A stretch of DNA of 34,000 nucleotides from Robiginitomaculum sp. (GTDB taxonomy: Bacteria; Pseudomonadota; Alphaproteobacteria; Caulobacterales; Maricaulaceae), in NCBI GenBank assembly GCA_021776675.1, contig JAJFFM010000214.1, positions 1 to 34,000 on the forward strand, given 5' to 3'. Positions 9,706 through 19,951 of the stretch are shown here, in pieces (position 1 is the stretch's first letter; the number at the start of each line of letters is the position of its first letter). Made by a program: the position numbers and the translations under genes. The notes beneath the pieces are model-generated. The model saw nothing but the letters and a program-made list of their open reading frames with translations. It ran no database searches and had not been told where the DNA came from.

Positions 9706-10616
9706 GGATAGGTTTTAAGATATTTGCATCCATATTTTGCACACTCATTTTGCCCGCCTACGGTCAAGCCGAGAGCGAAGCACAAATAACATCTCATAGA
9801 GATTTTCCATCCATAGGACGAGATATGGGAGGGCTCTTATCACCCATAAAATGCGAGGGCATTTATGAACAAGGCGGGACGGCTCTTTGTACCACAATGC
9901 CAGGCGCGCATCTAACTCTTGGTGATATTGCATTGCGCGCTGATGAGAACGGTAAGTTTATCATTGGTTTTGATAGGGACGCGCCAAGACAAGAAAAAAT
10001 AACGTTTAAAATCGACGGCATAAAAATTCATGAAAAGAATCTAAATTTAGCCCCCCGCGAATATGCTATATCCCGTATTGACGGCCTGCCGCCTTCACAA
10101 GTCTCTACATTCTCCGACGCCGAACTCGTTCGTATCCGTGCCTCCTCTGCCCGTAAAAAGGTCGGCTTTGCATCGCGGGAGCAAACCCTCTGGTTTGAGG
10201 ACGGGTTTGATTATCCGCTTAAGGATTTCACCAAAACGTCGCCGTTTGGCGCACAGCGGATATTGAACGGCGAGGCCAAAAAACCTCATTACGGGGTCGA
10301 TATTGCCGCACCTGTTGGCACACCTATTTACGCGCCTGCGGACGGGGTGATTTCAATGGCGGATGATGATCTGTATTTTGAAGGCGCTATGGTGCTGATT
10401 GATCACGGCCAAGGCCTGATTTCTATGTATCTGCATATGAACGATATTGATGTGAAGCCGGGGCAAGTCGTCAAACGAGGCGAGAAAATCGGCGAAGTTG
10501 GCTCAAAAGGCCGCTCCACTGGTCCGCACTTGTGTTGGCGTTTAAAATGGCGTAATCGCCATCTCGATCCGGAACTCCTGACCCAGTGGCCAACAGAAGA
10601 ACACACACATGACTAA
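9702..10616 (+). CDS. M23 family metallopeptidase (TTG start, signal peptide)
   Basis: Signal peptide MRIGFKIFASIFCTLILPAYGQA; FGAQRILNGEAKKPHYGVDIAAPVGTPIYAPADGVI; GQGLISMYLHM; GSKGRSTGPHLCWRLKWR. Confidence 0.9.
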   Translation: MRIGFKIFASIFCTLILPAYGQAESEAQITSHRDFPSIGRDMGGLLSPIKCEGIYEQGGTALCTTMPGAHLTLGDIALRADENGKFIIGFDRDAPRQEKITFKIDGIKIHEKNLNLAPREYAISRIDGLPPSQVSTFSDAELVRIRASSARKKVGFASREQTLWFEDGFDYPLKDFTKTSPFGAQRILNGEAKKPHYGVDIAAPVGTPIYAPADGVISMADDDLYFEGAMVLIDHGQGLISMYLHMNDIDVKPGQVVKRGEKIGEVGSKGRSTGPHLCWRLKWRNRHLDPELLTQWPTEEHTHD

Positions 10617-10932
10617 ACCTGCTCCCATTATTGAAGCAAAAGACTGCATGACGATGACCGAAGTCCGTTTGGGCGTCGATGCACTTGACCGTGAACTGGT
10701 GGCTCTGATCGTCCGCCGCCAAGCCTATATGGAAGCCGCCGCGCGCATTAAAACTGACCGCGCCGCCGTTTATGACAGTGTGCGCATCGAAGACGTTGTC
10801 AGCAAGGTTAAAGCCGAAGCGGTGAAACAAGGTCTAAGCGTAGATATTGCCGAACCCGTCTGGCGCGAAATGATCAAGCAGTCCATTGCCTACGAATTTA
10901 AAGCTTGGGACAAATTGCGGGACGCTGGTTAG
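10609..10932 (+). CDS. Chorismate mutase (AroQ-type)
   Basis: MTEVRLGVDALDRELVALIVRRQAYMEAAARIKTDR...VSKVKAEAVKQGL...VWREMIKQSIAYE. Confidence 0.87.
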   Translation: MTKPAPIIEAKDCMTMTEVRLGVDALDRELVALIVRRQAYMEAAARIKTDRAAVYDSVRIEDVVSKVKAEAVKQGLSVDIAEPVWREMIKQSIAYEFKAWDKLRDAG

Positions 10933-11068
10933 CAAATTAGTACTTTCTAAAACTCATCTTTTCGTATCCATTATTCCTTTGGCCAACATTCCTACAAAGC
11001 GAAGCCAATTCCCTCTTTTCAATTGCGTATGAGGGCGTATAAACAAAACAAATCAGTTGGAGAGTATA

Positions 11069-11881
11069 ATGGTTGAACTGGCACTGCCGAAAAATTCCAA
11101 AATCGGAAAAGGCAAAGCTTGGCCCCTTTCTGCTAGTGTTGGGGCTGCTAGTGTTGGGGCAGGCAAATCCGGGCGCACAAAGACGTTTAAAGTCTACCGC
11201 TATAGTCCTGACGACGGCGAAAATCCAACATGGGACAGCTATACTGTTGATCTGGATGATTGCGGGCCAATGATCTTGGATGCTCTTCTGAAAATAAAAA
11301 ATGAAGTTGACCCAACAATAGCCTTTAGGCGTTCATGCCGCGAAGGCGTGTGCGGGTCTTGTGCCATGAATATTGGCGGGCAAAATACACTGGCTTGCAC
11401 CAAAGGTATCGACGAATTTAAAGGCGGGACGATTACTATTTCGCCTCTGCCGCATCTCCCGGTCGTGCGCGATTTGGTGCCTGACCTTTCCAACTTTTAT
11501 GCGCAATACGCAGCGATTGAACCGTGGTTACACACAACCTCGCCGACACCTGAAAAAGAATGGCGTCAAAGCGAACAAGACCGCGATAAACTGGACGGGC
11601 TTTACGAATGTATATTGTGTGCGTCTTGTTCAACGTCCTGCCCGAGCTATTGGTGGAACGGCGACAAATATCTCGGCCCTGCAGTTTTGCTACAAGCTTA
11701 CCGTTGGCTCATCGATAGCCGCGATGAAGCGACAGGTGAACGTCTCGACGAGCTGGAAGATCCATTTAGGCTCTATCGTTGTCACACCATTATGAATTGC
11801 ACCAATGTCTGCCCCAAAGGCCTAAACCCGGCCAAGGCGATTGCAGAGGTCAAAAAAATGTTGGTGGAACGGGTGATTTAG
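11069..11881 (+). CDS. sdhB: Succinate dehydrogenase iron-sulfur subunit
   Basis: [62 protein letters not shown] at 11069 behind ttggagag. Confidence 0.96.
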   Translation: MVELALPKNSKIGKGKAWPLSASVGAASVGAGKSGRTKTFKVYRYSPDDGENPTWDSYTVDLDDCGPMILDALLKIKNEVDPTIAFRRSCREGVCGSCAMNIGGQNTLACTKGIDEFKGGTITISPLPHLPVVRDLVPDLSNFYAQYAAIEPWLHTTSPTPEKEWRQSEQDRDKLDGLYECILCASCSTSCPSYWWNGDKYLGPAVLLQAYRWLIDSRDEATGERLDELEDPFRLYRCHTIMNCTNVCPKGLNPAKAIAEVKKMLVERVI

Positions 11882-11915
11882 CACGGGTCGTTTAAACCTA
11901 GATTTACGTCCAATT

Positions 11916-12710
11916 TTAAAGAGTTTCGACAATATCACGAACCGCCCCAGTGGCTTGGGCTGAGCCTTTGGGCAATGTAGAAGGGTCTATGGGCGGGCCG
12001 AATGTGAGCTCTGGTCTTGAGCCGCTTTTATTGAACAATTCATGGAACAGAGTAATATCGCGCAGTTCATTATTGAGGAGCGCAAATAAATAATACATAG
12101 CCGAATTACGAGCGTTAATGCGCAGTGGTATAATCGGCACATCGTTTTTGCGTGCCACACTAACGGCGGTCGGATTCCACGGTTTATCCTTAAGCCCGCC
12201 CCATGTCATTTTGGCCAGTACGCCCGAGGGAAATATTACCACGGCACGTTCATTATTAATCGCAGCTTTTAAAGATTTTAAAACCGCGCGGGTTTTGGCG
12301 GGCGTGCGCTTTTCGGTGACCCACTCCACCGGAATAATGATGTCCGTGCAGTTTGGCGCAACCCGCACTGCGTCGGCATTGGCCATAAACATATGGTCAC
12401 GGCGGTGGGCTTTGAGCGCATCATAAACAAATACGCCGTCTGCCAATCCCGTCGGATGATTGGAAATTATCATAACCTTGCCGCTCTCAGGTACGTGCTC
12501 TAACCCGCTTACCAAGGGCGGCAGGTTGAGCATCGCGCTGACATGGGCAAAGGCATCCCAACCGCTTAAATCTGCCATAATATCGGCCATTTTTACGGCT
12601 TTTTCATACCCCAGCGCTCTGTACAGGGTCGGACGGATAGCCCGCCAGACCTGCTGACGTTTCATCAATTTTTGTGCGCGTTCCGCGATTAACTGATCGA
12701 TTATATGCAT
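11916..12710 (-). CDS. PlsC-like acyltransferase (1-acyl-sn-glycerol-3-phosphate acyltransferase family)
   Basis: VMIISNHPTGLADGVFVYDAL (NHxxxxxD-like), VVIFPSGVLAKMTWGGLKDKPWNPTAVSVA. Confidence 0.8.
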   Translation of the reverse strand: MHIIDQLIAERAQKLMKRQQVWRAIRPTLYRALGYEKAVKMADIMADLSGWDAFAHVSAMLNLPPLVSGLEHVPESGKVMIISNHPTGLADGVFVYDALKAHRRDHMFMANADAVRVAPNCTDIIIPVEWVTEKRTPAKTRAVLKSLKAAINNERAVVIFPSGVLAKMTWGGLKDKPWNPTAVSVARKNDVPIIPLRINARNSAMYYLFALLNNELRDITLFHELFNKSGSRPELTFGPPIDPSTLPKGSAQATGAVRDIVETL

Positions 12711-12761
12711 AACCGTATTTTGTGGATTTATGCGTAACTGTAAAGCGCAAAGAATAGGAAG

Positions 12762-13208
12762 TTAATTTTTGAACGCCCAGAACTTTAGCATCAAATATTG
12801 GGCGGTGGGCGTCAGGACGATGGCTATGAAAACGTTGAGCGCGAACGGCACAGCGTAGAGGCTGAGCAATGTTTGAAACAGCCCCACATTAATCGCGATA
12901 CCAATCAACCAGACCAAAGCGAAGCGCGGTAAAGAACGTGTGTGGCTACCATTATGTCCATTTGCATTCTTGAAGGTAAAATAATAAGAGCCAAAATAAG
13001 AAATAAATGCACCAGCAACAAAGCCTGAAAAATTACTAGGGGTCGGTGCGATTGTTAGAATATGAAATACAGTAAATGCCACCAGAGCATGGGTCATTGC
13101 CGCACAAATACCAACAACACCATAACGCAGTATTTGAGACACATTATATTTTTCAAACAGATCCACGAGGCGAGCCATATAAGGTTTTTGCAAAATCATG
13201 TATCCCAC
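12762..13208 (-). CDS. GtrA family membrane protein
   Basis: LRYGVVGICAAMTHALVAFTVF...NFSGFVAGAFISYFGSYYFTFKN, four predicted TM segments. Confidence 0.85.
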   Translation of the reverse strand: MGYMILQKPYMARLVDLFEKYNVSQILRYGVVGICAAMTHALVAFTVFHILTIAPTPSNFSGFVAGAFISYFGSYYFTFKNANGHNGSHTRSLPRFALVWLIGIAINVGLFQTLLSLYAVPFALNVFIAIVLTPTAQYLMLKFWAFKN

Positions 13209-13244
13209 TTAGCCCATAGAGATTGAAAAAACCTGAATCGTTTA

Positions 13245-14423
13245 TCAAGGATTAGTGAGTGCCAATGCATGCTCTTGACCGATATATTCGCCCGAGCGCA
13301 TTTCCGTCAGACGCGAAGCCGTGCGTTCAAATTCGAAAGCGCCGTCCCCTGCGTCGTATAATTGTTCGGGGAGTGCATCTGCCGATAAAACCAATTTGGT
13401 TTTATTTTCATACAGCGCATCAATCAAGGTGACAAAACGTTTGGCTTCATTGCGGTTATGCGGTCCCATTTTTGGTACATTTTCTAAAATCAGTGTGGTA
13501 AAGTTTTTAGCAATTTCCAGATAATCCGCCGCCCAAAGTGCACGACCACACAAATCAGAAAAGTTTGCTCGCGCTGTGCCGGACGCCGACAATAGTTTTA
13601 TCTCTCGCCCTTGCACCCGTAATGTCTGCAAGTTTGGTTTGTTCGGCTTAATCAAGCGCTGCCAAATTGCTTCAACCCCAGCATCCGCATCTGCGCCGAG
13701 CGGGCTATAATACATGGGAGCTTTTTGCAATTTTCGCAGCCGGTGATCTTCATCCCCATCAAAAGCCAATATATCTAGTTTTTGTTTCAGCAGTTCAATA
13801 AATGGTAAAAACAATTGCCGGTTAAGCCCGTCCTTATAAAGATCATCAGGGGCACGGTTTGAAGTCGCCACTACGACTACGCCCCGCGCCAACAATGCAG
13901 TGAACAAGCGGCTTAATATCATGGCATCGGTAATATCCGTGACATGGAACTCGTCGAAACATAGTAATGTGGCCTCTTCTGCTATGGCTTTGGCTGTAGG
14001 GGCTATGGGGTCATCACCTGCGCCCCACACATAATTGGGTTGACTGCGGCGTTCTTTAGGTGAGAGCTTACGCCAGTTTGCGATGCGTTTATGAATGTCT
14101 TGCATGAAGGCATGAAAATGCACACGGGATTTTCGCTTGGTGGTAGCTTGTTCAAAAAACATATCCATCAACATGGATTTCCCGCGACCGACACTGCCCC
14201 ATATATAAAGACCGTTCGGCACGCTTTTAACTTGATGGGTTCGCCCACGTAACGTCCGCTTCGGCTTATAATCTTTCAACCGCCCTAGTAAATCATCCAG
14301 CTTTTTCGCAGCTATTAATTGCTCGGCGTCTGTACGCAGCGCACCCGCTTGCACCCGTTTTAGTAGCTCCGTCTCAACCCCCACTTTGAATAGCCTCTTG
14401 TTGGGTTTCTGTAGGACGGCCAT
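13245..14423 (-). CDS. zapE: Cell division protein ZapE / AFG1-like ATPase
   Basis: GLYIWGSVGRGKSMLMDMFFE Walker A; LLCFDEFHVTDITDAMILSRLF Walker B; VVVATSNRAPDDLYKDGLNR. Confidence 0.95.
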   Translation of the reverse strand: MAVLQKPNKRLFKVGVETELLKRVQAGALRTDAEQLIAAKKLDDLLGRLKDYKPKRTLRGRTHQVKSVPNGLYIWGSVGRGKSMLMDMFFEQATTKRKSRVHFHAFMQDIHKRIANWRKLSPKERRSQPNYVWGAGDDPIAPTAKAIAEEATLLCFDEFHVTDITDAMILSRLFTALLARGVVVVATSNRAPDDLYKDGLNRQLFLPFIELLKQKLDILAFDGDEDHRLRKLQKAPMYYSPLGADADAGVEAIWQRLIKPNKPNLQTLRVQGREIKLLSASGTARANFSDLCGRALWAADYLEIAKNFTTLILENVPKMGPHNRNEAKRFVTLIDALYENKTKLVLSADALPEQLYDAGDGAFEFERTASRLTEMRSGEYIGQEHALALTNP

Positions 14424-14532
14424 CTTCCGTAGACTTTGGATGCACGGACAATGTGTATGAGGCCAGTGCCAACATTAAAAACGCGCTTAAAGTTAGGACA
14501 ATGAACAATCCTCGATTTTTAAAATTGTTCAT
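14374..14532 (-). CDS. Putative 52-aa single-TM membrane protein overlapping the zapE 5' end
   Basis: Hand translation: MNNFKNRGLFIVLTLSAFLMLALASYTLSVHPKSTEDGRPTETQQEAIQSGG*; below the ORF-track length cutoff; overlaps zapE by 50 nt in another frame. Confidence 0.5.
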   Translation of the reverse strand: MNNFKNRGLFIVLTLSAFLMLALASYTLSVHPKSTEDGRPTETQQEAIQSGG

Positions 14533-14768
14533 TTTTGGCACTTATCCCTGCTGCTTTACCTTGGTCATTAAAACGTCATTATGTATTTTGCTTGTAGCTT
14601 ATCTCCCATAACAAGACAGCTTTTATTTAGACTATGTTCATGTTAGATTATCTAAATGTTCTCGTGGACATAGATTCGCGGTAAGTGATTTGTGGCGGAG
14701 CACTAAGTTTGGCGGGCATCTATCCGAAAGCAGATAGACGTCTAGAACTATATTTAGAGGGTTTAAAC

Positions 14769-15995
14769 ATGGAACAGATTGAAAATTATATGAGTTGGAT
14801 GCCTAACTGGGCAATTGGCCCCGTACTCGCAGCTATTACTATCATAGTCGGTTATTTTATTTCAAAAATTGCAGGCTTAATTGTATCGGGTGCGATAAAC
14901 AAAACTGGGCTTGGCCGCAAAGCCAAAACCACGGGCGGCAATATAGGTAAATCATTATCCAAGGCCATATTCTGGGTGCTGTGGCTGTTCTTTATCATGC
15001 TTGGTCTATCGCGCTTTCCTGCACTTGCGGAGCCCTTAGAAGGCATACGCAGCATGCTTGATGATATTTTTGCCTATGTACCGCGTATCGTGTCAGCAGG
15101 GTTTATATTCTTCATTGGCTGGATTTTAGCCAAAATATTTCGAGAGGCTGTTACCTCTACGTTGGAAGCGGCGCAAGTTGATAGTTTAGCTTCACGTCTT
15201 GGTGCTGAAGACGATTCTAAGGATACGTCCAATACTATTGCCAAAACGGTTGGCGGTGTGGTCTTTGCCTTTGTTTTGTTCCTATTCGGTGTCACCGCAT
15301 TAGGTGTTCTTGATATCGAAAGTATCACAGGTCCGCTAACGGGTATGTTGGATCAAGTCATGAGCTATATCCCACAGCTAATATCTGCTTCGGTTGTCTT
15401 TGGTCTGTCGGTTACGATTGGTAAATTTGTAGCCAACCTAGCTCGTAACACTTTGCCTGCAATGGGTATTGATACGGCACTAAGCTCAATCGGCGAGCTA
15501 GACGGCGAAACTAGCTCTAATATTATCCCTTCAAACATCATTGCAACAATTTCCTTCATCGGCATTTCTTTGATGGGCGCAATCGCTGCTATGAACATTC
15601 TCGGCATTGACCAATTGACCGAGATATTTAATCAACTCTTGAGCCTAGGCGGTAGCATTACGCTTGGCGCTATTATTATCGGCGTCGGGTTTTTCATCGC
15701 CAATGTTATCTCACGCATTGCCACGCAGGCTATGGGTGAAGTCGTCGGAAAAATCATTAAATACGTGACCATCTTAATTGTTACATTCATGGGCTTAAGC
15801 CAAATGGGTATTGGTGATGAAATCGTAAACACCGCGTTTAAGTCCTTCGTCTGGGCAGCAGCGTTTGCGGCAGGTGTTGGTGGTGCGGTTGCATTTGGTT
15901 GGGGTGGTCATAAATGGGCTGGCTTCAAATTAGAACAATGGTTCCCGAGCAAACCTAAAGCAAAGGCTAGGCCAAAGCCGCGCGCTAAAAAGTAA
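14769..15995 (+). CDS. Mechanosensitive ion channel family / conserved TM-helix repeat protein
   Basis: Repeated TM-helix units (YVPRIVSAGFIFFIGWILAKIFR; YIPQLISASVVFGLSVTIGKFVANLAR), Gly/Ala-rich C-terminal TM and basic tail; ATG at 14769 preferred over the upstream start at 14685. Confidence 0.82.
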   Translation: MEQIENYMSWMPNWAIGPVLAAITIIVGYFISKIAGLIVSGAINKTGLGRKAKTTGGNIGKSLSKAIFWVLWLFFIMLGLSRFPALAEPLEGIRSMLDDIFAYVPRIVSAGFIFFIGWILAKIFREAVTSTLEAAQVDSLASRLGAEDDSKDTSNTIAKTVGGVVFAFVLFLFGVTALGVLDIESITGPLTGMLDQVMSYIPQLISASVVFGLSVTIGKFVANLARNTLPAMGIDTALSSIGELDGETSSNIIPSNIIATISFIGISLMGAIAAMNILGIDQLTEIFNQLLSLGGSITLGAIIIGVGFFIANVISRIATQAMGEVVGKIIKYVTILIVTFMGLSQMGIGDEIVNTAFKSFVWAAAFAAGVGGAVAFGWGGHKWAGFKLEQWFPSKPKAKARPKPRAKK

Positions 15996-15998
15996 GCT

Positions 15999-16142
15999 TT
16001 TTCCTTCCCCCATATTTATGGGGGAAGTGCCGAAGCGTAGCGAAGGCGATGGGGGAAATCCTACCAATCTTGCGCAAGACTAGAGTTTACCCCCATCGAG
16101 CGCCAAGAGGCGTCCACTTCCCCCGTAAAAACGGGGGAAGGC
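15999..16142. repeat. Long imperfect intergenic palindrome built from nested hairpins
   Basis: Left arm ccttcccccatatttatgggggaagtgccgaagcg...gcgatggggg pairs with the reverse complement of tacccccatcgagcgcc...cacttcccccgtaaaaacgggggaagg; each arm has its own inner hairpin. Confidence 0.8.
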
Positions 16143-16147
16143 TTTGG

Positions 16148-16194
16148 AAAAAGGTCGCCCCAAGCAAAGCAACTCGGTGGCCTTTTTTGTTTTT
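16148..16194 (+). terminator. Rho-independent terminator for the MscS-like gene
   Basis: aaaaaggtcgcc / ggtggccttttttgttttt: 7-bp GC stem with two GU pairs, extended by A-U pairs, then a T tract. Confidence 0.7.
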
Positions 16195-16306
16195 ATTATC
16201 CGTTTTTATTGTCGCATGTCACCTAACAGTTATTGCGCTTTGTTTTATACAGGCGTAAACCATTTTTATAGGCCTACCCCACGGCTAAATAAATTCACTT
16301 ACTTAG

Positions 16307-17284
<978 letters not shown>

Positions 17285-17289
17285 TCCGT

Positions 17290-17826
17290 ATGACTAAAAC
17301 CGGTCCAAGATTAGAAACAGAACGATTAATCCTTCGCCCCATTGACGGGGCGAAGGATTTTCCTTTTTGGGCCGAGATGATGGCCGATGCGGACAGTGTT
17401 AAATATCTGTGGAACAACACACCGTGCGACGAAGATGCTGCGTGGCAAAATTTGGCTATGAACATCGGTCATTGGCAAGTTCGCGGTTACGGTTTTTTCT
17501 CGGTCATCCTTAAGGACACCGACGAATGGGTTGGCCGCATTGGCCCGTATTATCCTCATGGTTGGCCAGCACCGGAAATCGGTTGGGCCGTGCATCCGGC
17601 GCACACCCGTAGGGGCTATGCATACGAGGCCGCCAAAGCCTGTCTTCCATTCGTCTTTGATACGCTTGGTTGGGACCGTGTCACCCATGTTATTGTAGAG
17701 GGAAACATCCCCAGTATTGCTCTTGCGGAAAAACTCGGCTCGAAGCTATTGGAAACACGGATTGACAAACAGTCAGGCAATCGGGGAGGCCGTACCCGCT
17801 TGATTTATGGTCAAGAAAAGTCCTAA
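17290..17826 (+). CDS. GNAT (RimJ/RimL-type) N-acetyltransferase, copy 1
   Basis: LETERLILRPI...GYGFFSVILKDTDEWVGRIGPYYPHGWPAPEIGWAVHPAHTRRGYAYEAAKACLPF. Confidence 0.88.
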   Translation: MTKTGPRLETERLILRPIDGAKDFPFWAEMMADADSVKYLWNNTPCDEDAAWQNLAMNIGHWQVRGYGFFSVILKDTDEWVGRIGPYYPHGWPAPEIGWAVHPAHTRRGYAYEAAKACLPFVFDTLGWDRVTHVIVEGNIPSIALAEKLGSKLLETRIDKQSGNRGGRTRLIYGQEKS

Positions 17827-17835
17827 TGAGGACTT

Positions 17836-18363
17836 ATGGAACCGATATTAGAAACTAAGCGCTTGATCTTGCGCGAAATAGACCCTGACCATGATTTTGA
17901 AAACTGGGCACAGGCTTTTGCTGATCCTGATACGGTAAAGCATTTGGGCATTGAGGTCATGAACCGGCAACAAGCTTGGCGCTCTATGGCGGTCAACATG
18001 GGCCATTGGCAAATTCGCGGTTACGGATTTATGTCTGTCATTGAAAAGGCCACGGGTAAATGGGCGGGGCGTATTGGGCCGTGGAATCCCGAAGGTTGGC
18101 CACAGCCAGAAATTGGTTGGACATTGCACCCTGATTTTACCGGGAAAGGGTATGCCACAGAAGCAGGCGCGGCTTGTATCCAATATGCTTTTGAAACATT
18201 GGGCTGGGACGAAGTAATCCACGTCATTGCCCCAGAAAACATTGCCAGTATCAATGTGGCCGAAAAGCTCGGCTCACGATACTTACGCACCATCCCGAAC
18301 ATTCCCGGCATGTACGACAAGCCTTGCTTGATTTATGGCCAAAGTAAGCAGCATAATCGCTAG
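17836..18363 (+). CDS. GNAT (RimJ/RimL-type) N-acetyltransferase, copy 2
   Basis: LETKRLILREI...GYGFMSVIEKATGKWAGRIGPWNPEGWPQPEIGWTLHPDFTGKGYATEAGAACIQY; clearly paralogous to the preceding gene. Confidence 0.88.
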   Translation: MEPILETKRLILREIDPDHDFENWAQAFADPDTVKHLGIEVMNRQQAWRSMAVNMGHWQIRGYGFMSVIEKATGKWAGRIGPWNPEGWPQPEIGWTLHPDFTGKGYATEAGAACIQYAFETLGWDEVIHVIAPENIASINVAEKLGSRYLRTIPNIPGMYDKPCLIYGQSKQHNR

Positions 18364-18372
18364 GCTCACAAC

Positions 18373-19116
18373 CTAAAACTTATATTCAAGTCCTATCCAA
18401 GGCTGTGGCGGCTGATCGTCTTCAGGGTCAAATGGTGTATAGTCATAATCCAGTTTAAGCTTGAAACCGTCCATGTCGTATTTGAGACCATTTTTCCAAT
18501 CAAGTTTTCCTTTAAACCCTGAATAATCAACAAATTGCGGATCGGTCCAATATTCTTTTCTGGGCTCATAAATCGGTGGTTTTTCCCCGTCTTTAAGAGG
18601 ACAACATTTCTCGTTATGGATTTTACGGCGGTAAAACATGTATTGGTCTGGCACTATAATGCGAAAACTGGCCATACTATCGCCCTTAGGCCATGTCACT
18701 TTATCCAAGGTTAAATCCTTACTCGCGACCGCGTCTATGGTCAGGATTTTACTGCGGACTTGCACCGTGATCTTCACATCAGCACATTTATCGGGCTTAC
18801 GCCATTTTTGCGGAATTTTTTTAAGGTCAATTTGCAGTGGTTTAATTTTAAACGCTGCTATTAATTCTTGTTGAGCCGTCTTTATGGGCAATATTTCCCC
18901 TGCTTTTGCGGCAAACTTTTCGATGCGTTTGATTTCATCGGGCTGTAAGAATTTGTTTGGCTGAAACGGTGAATATTTCAAAACCGGATTTGCCCCTTGT
19001 CGCGTACCTTTCGGCGGCGGGAAGCAGGAAAACATTTCCACCACATCTTCGCTACCGTCTATGGTTCCAGCAGCCTTGTGCTCAAATTGTATATCACCTC
19101 GTTTATAGTGCGGCAT
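18373..19116 (-). CDS. Hypothetical protein, family not recognised
   Basis: Start chosen at MPHYKRGDIQFEHKAAG behind a ggagg SD; long ORF with no recognised motif. Confidence 0.65.
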   Translation of the reverse strand: MPHYKRGDIQFEHKAAGTIDGSEDVVEMFSCFPPPKGTRQGANPVLKYSPFQPNKFLQPDEIKRIEKFAAKAGEILPIKTAQQELIAAFKIKPLQIDLKKIPQKWRKPDKCADVKITVQVRSKILTIDAVASKDLTLDKVTWPKGDSMASFRIIVPDQYMFYRRKIHNEKCCPLKDGEKPPIYEPRKEYWTDPQFVDYSGFKGKLDWKNGLKYDMDGFKLKLDYDYTPFDPEDDQPPQPWIGLEYKF

Positions 19117-19246
19117 AAAGCGCCTCCTTTGCCCAAGTTGAGCAAAACCATAGCACAAATTGCGCGCAGAGTCTAACCAACCAGAAATACAGCCTAGCTC
19201 AGCAGTTTAAGCGCGACAAAATCATACCATAGCGTTAGTGTAATGT

Positions 19247-19927
19247 ATGAACCAAAAAACCGTTATTGTTGATATCGTCTCTGACATTGTTTGTCCTTGG
19301 TGTTGGCTGGGCAAACAGTATTTTGATAAGGCCGTCGCCGCTACGCCGGATATAGATGTGCAGATTAATTGGCGTCCCTTTATGTTGGACGCAGGCATTC
19401 CCAAAGACGGCATGCCCTACCCCAATTATATGAAAGCCAAGTTCGGAACTGGCCGCAGTGATAAATTCAAAGCCATGCGCAAACATCTGGAAGCCGCTGC
19501 AGGAGACGCGGGCATAGAATTTCATTTTGACGACATACCCATGCGGCCCAACACGCTTAAAGCGCATCTCCTCATCAAATGGGCATCTGGACAGGGTAAA
19601 GCTCACGCGGCCTCAGGGGCTTTGTTCAAGGCTGCCTTCCAAGACCTAAAGGACGTGGGTGACAACAAAATCCTTGCAGCCACCGCAGACGAAATAGGCA
19701 TGGACGGTAAGCTTGTGACAGAGCTTCTGGAGACGGGGCGGGACGTTGACAAAATAAAAACCGAGCTCGCCTATTTTCAAAAACTGGGCGTTACTTCTGT
19801 ACCGACATTTATCTATAACGGCACATTTGCTGTCTCTGGGGGACAACCACCCGAAGCCCATATTAATGCACTGGAAAAAGCCTCGACCATAGAGGCCAAA
19901 GACATTATGACAGTGCTGAATTCATAG
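19247..19927 (+). CDS. DsbA family oxidoreductase (FrnE-like)
   Basis: VDIVSDIVCPWCWLGKQYFDKAV; GVTSVPTFIYNGTFAVSGGQPPEAH. Confidence 0.92.
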   Translation: MNQKTVIVDIVSDIVCPWCWLGKQYFDKAVAATPDIDVQINWRPFMLDAGIPKDGMPYPNYMKAKFGTGRSDKFKAMRKHLEAAAGDAGIEFHFDDIPMRPNTLKAHLLIKWASGQGKAHAASGALFKAAFQDLKDVGDNKILAATADEIGMDGKLVTELLETGRDVDKIKTELAYFQKLGVTSVPTFIYNGTFAVSGGQPPEAHINALEKASTIEAKDIMTVLNS

Positions 19928-19951
19928 CAAAAATAATCCAGGGAAAACATC

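Noticed and set aside
16049-16258. 69-aa ORF ending in a hydrophobic stretch
   Set aside because: Runs through the palindromic repeat and the terminator; no plausible SD; likely spurious.
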